A DNA stretch of 64,000 nt from assembly GCA_015680905.1 (NCBI GenBank), contig CM027378.1, positions 9,033,001 to 9,097,000 on the forward strand. Direction: 5' to 3'. Under the pieces are notes generated by a model that saw nothing but the letters and a program-made list of their open reading frames with translations, had not been told where the DNA came from and made no database searches. The DNA comes from Coptis chinensis. Taxonomy: Eukaryota; Streptophyta; Magnoliopsida; Ranunculales; Ranunculaceae. The translations under genes were made by a program, and so were the position numbers. Shown here piece after piece: positions 57,900 through 64,000 of this stretch (positions are counted from its first letter, which is position 1; the number at the start of each line of letters is the position of its first letter).

Positions 57900-58640
57900 T
57901 AATGAAAAGGATCTGCTTGTTACAGACCCATTCTGCAGCCTTCAACTCAGGCTCCTCACTAGATCTGACTAAGAAAGGCTTAGCTCTAGCCGCTATCAAA
58001 CTGCCATCCTCCGCTCTGCCTACAAAGCAAAGACTACCCTTTGCCATTGATAACACGAGCTGCTGCATCAAAATGCACTTTGACCCAATGAATTCGAGAG
58101 GACACCAACCTACAACACCTCCATTAGATTTCTTAATAGGTTTATATATGTTGCCTGCACCAAAGTTCTAAATATCCGTCCACATAATTCGAAGTGTTCT
58201 CGAGGATTACGAAGGGGTTTAGTTTAGATCGATCAAAGACAACATCATTTCTATGCCTCATTATTTCCCGGATCAGAATAGCTTTATATTTGATAAAGCT
58301 CTCTTTTCATGCTTTTAAGGCACGGAACCGAAAGTACCACCCAATCCACCCATTCTCTTCAAGTCCAAGTAGGCGGTTTGATGCATGATCGAGATGCATA
58401 CCACAATCTGCTAGAGAATGAATAGTAGAGAAGGATATGTGAAATAGTTTCACTTCCTTCTTGCATAAGGGGCACATTGGGTTTCATTTATGCATTCTCA
58501 AAGCAATAGTGGCCTTAGTGGGAGCCCATGTTCATGTAAGCCTTCCACGAAATAAATGAACTTCGCCCTTGAGGCTTTCAAAGTTGGTTTATTGATGCTT
58601 GATGACATACCTTGATTGCTAGCAGCAGTATTCCACCAAA
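57900..58640 (-). pseudogene. LINE-derived zf-RVT and RNase H fragment inserted in the hAT
   Basis: Minus-strand frames read, in order, a zf-RVT-like part (HLFRGRLT, TWAPTKATIALRMHK, NPMCPLCKKEVKLFHISF), a linker (NGWIGWYFRFRALKA, EIMRHRNDVVFDRSK) and an RNase H part (FDAAARVINGKG, GSLCFVGRAEDGSLIAARAK). These are the C-terminal domains of plant LINE ORF2 or of LINE-derived RNase H proteins. Frames are broken by several stops and at least two shifts. No poly-A tail is seen at the 57900 end, and RT motifs are absent. It sits between the two ~70-bp intron repeats. Confidence 0.68.
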
Positions 58641-58689
58641 AAGCTTTAAAGGCTGTGAAAAAGTCCCACCCCTTAATAAAAGCTTATGG

Positions 58690-58760
58690 CCTAAGAAATT
58701 CTTTAAAGTTTAGATGTTGTAAAACTTCAACTCACACGCGTACAAACTAAAAGAGGTTAC
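58690..58760. repeat. Copy 2 of the ~70-bp repeat flanking the LINE-derived insert
   Basis: It matches 57795-57866. On the minus strand it starts at the GTAACC donor of the BED exon, which shows that copy 2 is the original intron position. Confidence 0.8.
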
Positions 58761-59058
58761 CTGACTTGCTAGTTTTCCGAATCACGCATGTCTTTTGGTG
58801 CCTAAGAAGGCTAGTGGTGGATCCTGTAACAACAACAAGCTTTTTAAAACAATGGTTACACTTAGCCTTCTTTTGTCCATCCTCATTTACTTCTGAAAAA
58901 TCTTCCCATGCTGTCGACGTCTTCCTCTTGTTTGTAGTCTTTGCAGATTCAACATGATCAGTTCCATCATCACCACTTACGTTAATAACATTTTCGGCAT
59001 CAATGACGCTACTAGCCGTTGAAGGAGGAACAGAATTTGAAGCCATTTGCTCGAGCAT
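58747..59058 (-). pseudogene. BED-type zinc-finger N-terminus of the hAT transposase (rest deleted)
   Basis: From Met 59058 about 95 codons read MLEQMASNSVPPSTASSVID, a nuclear-signal-like TTNKRKTSTAWEDFSEVN, then the BED finger KAKCNHCFKKLVVVTGSTTS and LLRHQKTC (CxxC...HxxxxC). The real exon probably ends at KTSKSG with the donor GTAACC near 58760; the open frame only runs three more codons to a stop. BED fingers bind transposon ends. The hATC dimerisation domain and DDE core are missing, so no active transposase can be made; a DNA-binding-only product is conceivable but unproven. Confidence 0.85.
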
Positions 59059-59714
59059 ATCTAGTTAAAACCAACATTGAAATTATAAGATTTTAAGAAA
59101 ATAAAACCAAGAAAAACACATGGAACTAAACTAAATATCAAATATTAAACATACAATTCAGAATTTCTAGTTCGAATCACAATCTAAGAAACCCTAACAT
59201 AACAAAAACCATAATGAAGTTGTAAGTGATGATGGTAACAAAGTTTAATTACAAAAAGAATATGAAAAGAAGTGAAATTTACCAGATAAAAACAACTATG
59301 AGAATGATGAAATTGAAGTTCATTAGTTTTGATATGAGTTGATTAATGATTAGCTTTGAGACGGTGTTGGTGGTGTTTGAATTATAAGGTTTCTGAGAAC
59401 CGCCATTAAATTTTGGTGCTTTGGAATGTGTTTTTAACTTTTGAGATAATGCGGCTATTTTTTAGGGTTTTACATTTTAGGTTAATATGTTTATGGGCCT
59501 GGGTATTTTTCTGGATCACATATGATATATAATGATATATAGAAAAAAAAAATTAATAAAATAGCGAGTAGCTCGCGAGCTACTTGACTCGTACTCGAAC
59601 TCGAAACGAGCCTAAAACTAAGCTCATATTTGACTCATATTTTTTCATGAGCGAGCACGAGCCGATCTCAAAACGAACCGAGCACCGAGTCTCATGACCA
59701 GCCCTACCTTTGAT

Positions 59715-59935
59715 GTTGGTCTTTCTTCGTTCCTCCACTCGTGAGATTATGGCCCTTTCATTTTCCCCATCGAGCTTCAGCTCTTATATTGTCTTTCTCT
59801 TATGCCGCGTCGACTATTTTCGTTTTACAAATGTGCTTCTTTTTTCGATGTTCATTATCTCCATGGCGGCTTTAAAGTTTTACATGAGTCGTTCTCGCAA
59901 AGTTTTCCTAGTTGATTTCGCATGCTTGAATTAGA
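59715..59935 (+). pseudogene. N-terminal fragment of a 3-ketoacyl-CoA synthase (KCS)
   Basis: The frame ends FSMFIISMAALKFYMSRSRK then VFLVDFACLN and a stop, following a hydrophobic segment. KCS enzymes, which elongate very-long-chain fatty acids in the ER, carry a second membrane helix followed by [20 protein letters not shown]. Here the sequence stops at the position of YKPP and the catalytic FAE1 domain is absent. The hAT at 57125-59706 inserted directly upstream. Confidence 0.52.
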
Positions 59936-60123
59936 TTGGGTTTTTTTTGTTAGTGTGTGGAGGGGGGATTTAATAGAGGAGTATAGTTTGCCTAGATACA
60001 TGCACACCTTAGATATAGATTGGCATGCACACCACCTTATTTCGTTCTTTGTTTTTTCACGTTGGTATTGCAACAATTTGAATTAGTTGAATGTCTTATT
60101 TTTAACTCCTATTTATTTTGTAG

Positions 60124-62044
60124 CAATGCCTCAAACAAAGAATGTGAATGTGAAGAATGCAGCAAAAGTGTTTTCCGCGGGTGCTAAGAAGTTGTTAGGT
60201 GGGGGAGTAGTAGTTCGGGTCGCGATGAGGAGCCCGAGAAAAAAGATAGGAAGGAGAACAACCACTTCGCATCGGTTAAGTAGAGGGATCGGAAAGCGGA
60301 TGATCCCGGTAATGTTGTAAGTGGTGTAGAGTTAGGAAATCAAAAGAGAAGAAAGGGGACAGTTATGTGATGGAGATGTAGATGTAGATGTAGATGTAGA
60401 TGGCGATGGCGTAAATATGGATCGTGGGAAGAGTGTAGTTCTAAGTCATCCGATAGTGAAGAAGAGGGTGTTGATGATGCGAAGAGGAGATCGACGAGGA
60501 GGAAGAGGACGGGGGAGGAGGAGGAGGAGGATGACGAGGAAGTCCATGTACTGTACCTCCGGTGAATATTGTGAGAAAGTCTAACAATGACTTGGAGTTC
60601 AAGAGAGGTGTTTATGGAGGTGGCCCTTGTGTGTCACATCTGTTGTATGACTATGCAGATTGCAAAGGTGGGCTCGCGATGTTTGGGAGGGCAGGTAATA
60701 TTATCATATAGTGTCTATTAGTATTTAAATTTTGTATTACTGAAACTTGTGCATACATTAATACTAAGTTTTTGTTGTTTTAGGCGAGCGAGGGGTGTTG
60801 AAGTGCCATGGGCACCTAAACAAGTTGGTACAATGGGATATCATCGGAGAGTGTTCAGACTGTTCTACTTTTCACGTGGAGCTTCAAAGGACCGGCTTAT
60901 GTGCTCTGGTCTTAGGTGTATACAGGCATCAGGATCCTCTGTTGGTCTCTGCATTTGTGGAGAGGTGGCATCCAGAGACCAACACGTTTCATATGTCGTG
61001 GGGCGAGATGACAATCACGTTGGACGATGTTTCCCAACTCTTAGGAGTTCCGATCAGAGGCAAAGCAGTGAGTGGGGACACTGATTTGACCTTGGAACAG
61101 ACAAAAAGACTCCTCCACAAAAATCCTGGCATACCCATGGATAAGATAGATGCGGAGATGAAATCCAATAAGTTCACTTCCAAAGTTAGGATGGATTTCT
61201 TGATGAAGCAATTTGCTGGGAAGGTAACAGATGAAGATTTATGTGATGAAAATGGGGTTGTTGTGAAGAAGGCGTCAACCCAAAAAGAGGTGCAGTTTGC
61301 TGTGAGAGCTTATCTGTTATTTTTCTTTGGATGTACCGCCTTCACCGACACGTCTGGAACTGCAGTTCCCGTTTGTTATCTAAGACTGCTTTCAAAATTT
61401 GCCGAGATCAGAGACTACGCGTGGGGTGCAGCCTTACTGGCTTACTTGTACAGGGGTCTTGGGACTGCCACAAGTGCCAAGGTGAAGGGTGTTTCAGGCT
61501 ATTTCACTCTCCTACAGGTATTAGTTTTTTTGTTTTTCTTTTCAATGTCAATTTTATCTATCTATTACAATATTAACTCGGTGTCTATATTAATGTAGGC
61601 ATGGATTTATGAGTACTTCCCAGTGTTCAGGCCATACCCAAATGAGGACTATCATTTGAGCATGTCCCGTGCTCATAGGTACTTTCGATTACTCGATCTT
61701 TTATGCTAGCACAACAGCCTGCATTGAAGTATACCGAGCCACCATTGATAATATGACTTGTACCGATGTAAGCATTTTTGTATGTAAATAGTTTTATTTA
61801 TTAATTGATATTATTAGTATGTGATTAATGATTAATTTCCTCGATCATATGCTATTTGACAAAGGTTGAATGGTATCCCTATGTTGAAGTCCGAGCTACA
61901 CGGCCGGTGGATGAAATAACATTTTTCGAGGGATTTATATGCTTTCTTGATAATGTCGAAAGCGATTACAATGTTCGCGAGGGTTGTCGTCGGTTAGGTC
62001 ATATGCAGTTTGTACCCTCGGATCCCCAAAACCAAAGACCTTGA
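60124..62044 (+). pseudogene. Plant mobile domain (PMD, MAIN-like) gene, multi-exon, decayed
   Basis: Exon 1 (to 60694) starts MPQTKNVNVKNAAKVFSAGA, has acidic and basic low-complexity with frameshifts, and ends YGGGPCVSHLLYDYADCKGG. Exon 2 (60784-61517) joins in phase and carries the PMD core: LVSAFVERWHPETNTFHMSW, EMTITLDDVSQLLGVPI, AVRAYLLFFFGCTAF and DYAWGAALLAYLYRGLGTAT. Exon 3 (from 61599) has AWIYEYFPVFRPYPNEDYHL, a one-base shift near 61700, then YRATIDNMTCTD before GTAAGC. Exon 4 (about 61865-62044) has VEWYPYVEVRATRPVDEITF and FVPSDPQNQRP then a stop. PMD proteins derive from plant transposons; domesticated members (MAIN, MAIL1) act in genome stability and silencing. Breaks in exons 1 and 3 suggest a transposon-borne relic. 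Confidence 0.82.
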
Positions 62045-62976
62045 CGCGAACTACTTCGGACGCCGGGGTATGATGTGAAATTTAATATTCGTCTTCCTAT
62101 CGGAGTAATTGGCGGAATCACTTGATTCAACTTGAACAATGAGGACCCATTCCGTCTTATCCATGGGAGTGTTAGTAGTAGATACATGAGTTGGTAATGC
62201 GAAAACAATAGTCATATTCGAATGATAAACCCCGATCATCTTAGTCACTACTCCCTACGAGAGTCTTCCATATCATAATCACGGTGAGTTAATATCTTAC
62301 AACGTTAATTTTTGTTTTGTTTTGTTTTGGTATTTTATAAATGTAAATGTATATACTAATGTAGTTTTTGTTTTAATTTTGACAGCACCCGTCATCGATG
62401 AAATTTCTAAACTTGCTCAATCAAGGCCTGCAATTGGGTGGGATGCGATTCCGCAGACGATGCACGAAATGAGTTCATGGAGGCATACAATTTGACCCGG
62501 TGCAAGTTCATTGGAGGACGATATCGTGAAGGAGCATAGGATTTAGGTATGTTGAGTTTGGTTAGTTTAGGGTTTAGTGGTTAGTTTGGTTAGTTTACCT
62601 CCTTTTATCTTGTGTTGGGACGAGTGTTGGAAATGGAAATGGTTTGTTTGTGTTAGTTGAGATGATCGCGGGAGTGTTTATTGGCATTTGAGATGATCTT
62701 TGGTTTTGCTTTTTACTTTTCAGTTTGTGTTAGTTGAGATGATTTGTTTATTGGCATTTGAGATGATCTTTGGTTTTGCTTTACTTTTCAGTTTGTGTTA
62801 GTTGAGATGATCGCGGGGAGTGTTTATTGGCATTTGTCTTTCTTTGTTCTTTTGAGAGTTGATCATGACTTAAGTTCAAGAGTTTTCCAATCAATGAGGT
62901 TTCTAGATTTGGTGTTGGATTTGACATATGTGGTAGTATTTATACTTGATTCATGTGTTTTTATTGGGGTAATTAG
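62045..62976. other. Continuation of the PMD element, mostly undecoded
   Basis: Scraps such as RLPIGVIGGIT (62090-62120) and YNLTRCKFIGGRYREG (62485-62540) look like decayed exons. 62620-62840 contains GTTTGTGTTAGTTGAGATGATC and TTATTGGCATTTGAGATGAT repeated three times, a local tandem duplication. Confidence 0.4.
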
Positions 62977-63185
62977 GCAAATGGTGGTGGCGGAAGATGG
63001 TGAACATGAGGAAGCAAGTGGAGAGGTTAGTTTTTTTTGTCGGACCTTAATAAAGCGGTTTGATTTAACTTTGCTTGACCGATCTGTTTATTCAATTTTT
63101 TTGTTTTTTGCAGGAAGGAGATAAAGAACAAAGAGTTAGATATACAACTAAAATTCAGAAAGTTAGATTGGAAATCTCTTTGTAG
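62977..63185 (+). other. Possible last two exons of the PMD gene
   Basis: Exon 62977-63025 (after ATTAG) reads QMVVAEDGEHEEASGE and exon 63114-63185 (after TTTGCAG) continues in phase with EGDKEQRVRYTTKIQKVRLE and ISL then a TAG. Splice signals and phase are good. The charged content has no family I recognise. Assignment to the PMD gene rests only on orientation and proximity. Confidence 0.4.
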
Positions 63186-63699
63186 TCAAAAATGTTATGT
63201 TATGACTCTTTTGTAAGTGCAAGTTGTTGATATGTAGCAACTTAGCTTTATGTTCGATATCTTCGGACAATGTATTTCACATGGTGTCACATTGTTGAAA
63301 TATGAAATGATAGTGATCTTGCTTTGGACTTGTCATTCTTTTCATGTTCACCTAAGATCCTAGGGTTTCATGTATTTCATGTCACATTGCCTTTGGTTAT
63401 GTTTATGCTATTAAAGCGTGCATTGATTTTAATAGGGCGTGGCTGTCGATTAGAGTAAAAAGCAGTTATACTACTTACGGGGCTTTGGCGTATGTGCTTT
63501 GCTTAGATCTCAGTTTATATCCATTCAATGGCTCTTCTTGTGCTCTCCGACAATTTGCGCATTTTAATTTGTCATAGCGAAGTATCTCTATTAATAATCT
63601 AATGCAGAACACAAAAATCCCAATGTTATTTACCAAAACACAAAAATCTAATGCAGTACGCAATGTTTTTGCCAAAACACAAAAGATCTGTTTTTTTGC
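63186..63699. other. Stretch before the right-edge repeat, no gene supported
   Basis: AT-rich. CATGTATTTCATGTCACATTG recurs at about 63270 and 63370, and an AACACAAAAATC word recurs at 63607-63650. Confidence 0.35.
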
Positions 63700-64000
63700 C
63701 TCTTGAACGGTGTGGTCACACCGTAACGGACTTAGTCCAAACGGTGTGGCCATATCGTTTGGATTTGAACTTGCAAAAAAAATGGCGTGTCTATTTGGAC
63801 TTTGTCCCAAACGGCATGGCGTGTCTGTTTGGACTTAGTCCCAAACGGCATGGCCACACCGTTTGGTACTAAGGCCAAATGGTGTGGCCATGCCGTTTGG
63901 GACAAAGTCCAAACAGACACGCCATTTTTTTGCAAGTTCAAAGTCCAAAGGATATGGCCATACCGTTGGGACTTAGTCCCAAACGGTGCAGCCATGTTGT
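63700..64000. repeat. Tandem and inverted repeat array at the right edge
   Basis: Units such as ACTTAGTCCCAAACGGCATG and GGCCACACCGTTTGG recur on both strands. The arms 63765-63819 and 63888-63941 are almost perfect reverse complements (54 bp) around a centre made of the same units. The array continues beyond the window. Open frames through it are artefacts of the repeat. Confidence 0.88.

Larger units (their letters stand above)
57125..59706 (-). mobile_element. hAT transposon, internally deleted, with 8-bp target duplication
   Basis: The ends are TAGGGGTGGTCAT (57125) and, reverse-complemented, TAGGGCTGGTCAT (59706), flanked by the exact duplication CCTTTGAT (57117-57124 and 59707-59714). 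Sub-terminal regions on both sides are rich in CTCGAG, GAGCTCG and CGAGC words, as in plant hATs. It carries on the minus strand the BED zinc-finger exon of a hAT transposase, but the catalytic and dimerisation parts are gone, replaced by a LINE-derived insert. Length 2,582 bp. Confidence 0.93.

Noticed and set aside
63475..63995. Several open frames of 70-110 codons at the right edge
   Set aside because: They overlap on both strands in a tandem/inverted repeat and show repeated QTAWP/KRHGHTV-type strings only.
1..64000. CRISPR arrays, operons, bacterial promoters, riboswitches, rRNA or tRNA genes
   Set aside because: None seen; intron structure and element families show plant nuclear DNA, so bacterial features are not expected.

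Overview
This window looks like nuclear DNA from a flowering plant, probably a eudicot. It is AT-rich, spliceosomal GT..AG introns are visible throughout, and the recognisable pieces belong to plant families: RPA/Helitron, plant LINE with RNase H, hAT with BED finger, CIPK, arginine-rich CCCH finger, SPT6, berberine-bridge-like, KCS and plant mobile domain. I found no intact cellular gene, no rRNA, no convincing tRNA and no CRISPR. It reads as a gene-poor, transposon-rich interval in which small pieces of many host genes lie between and inside mobile elements.

Layout. 1-8183 (minus strand): a decayed autonomous-type plant Helitron with a multi-exon Rep-helicase gene (8183 to 2298), followed downstream by a multi-exon RPA70-like single-strand DNA-binding gene that runs off the left edge. 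8.2-14.6 kb: non-coding repeats, a possible LRR-kinase N-terminal scrap and a 350-bp tandem duplication. 15.6-16.3 kb: a head-to-head pair of host fragments, a CCCH zinc-finger pseudogene (minus) and an SPT6 exon (plus). 18.0-18.5 kb: a 269-bp tandem duplication. 20.45-25.04 kb (minus): a nearly full-length LINE (ORF1 tail, endonuclease, reverse transcriptase, zf-RVT, RNase H, poly-A tail) with several breaks. 26.9-37.1 kb: two copies of a repeat, one ending in a canonical Helitron 3' terminus. Between them lies a set of nested elements: a ~5 kb long-inverted-repeat element carrying host gene scraps holds a 1.67 kb hAT with an exact 8-bp target duplication, which holds a 1.08 kb inverted-repeat element with a 9-10-bp duplication. 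32.9-39.2 kb: scraps of a gar2-like coiled-coil protein gene, one exact CIPK kinase exon, and broken unknown genes.

39-48.4 kb is mostly non-coding, with scattered minus-strand exon-like pieces, two pairs of direct repeats and a ribosomal L7/L12 fragment. 49.09-49.51 kb is a hAT-type MITE built almost wholly of ATATC/GATAT words. 50.4-52.8 kb holds a second Helitron Rep scrap and the 5' part of a CHR28-like SNF2 gene. 53.2-53.6 kb is a near-perfect foldback MITE. 54.66-55.83 kb is a GAACTC/GAGTTC minisatellite. 57.1-59.7 kb is a hAT element with an exact 8-bp duplication; it carries only the BED-finger exon of its transposase plus a LINE-derived insert flanked by 66-70-bp repeats. 59.7-63.2 kb has a KCS N-terminal fragment and a decayed multi-exon plant mobile domain (PMD/MAIN-like) gene. 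The right edge is an inverted and tandem repeat array.

The genes do not form a working pathway. The recurring theme is capture, nesting and decay of host exons by Helitrons, hAT and long-TIR elements, with many nonsense codons that fit C-to-T change at former CAG, CAA, CGA or TGG codons. All assignments rest on reading motifs by eye; no database search was run.
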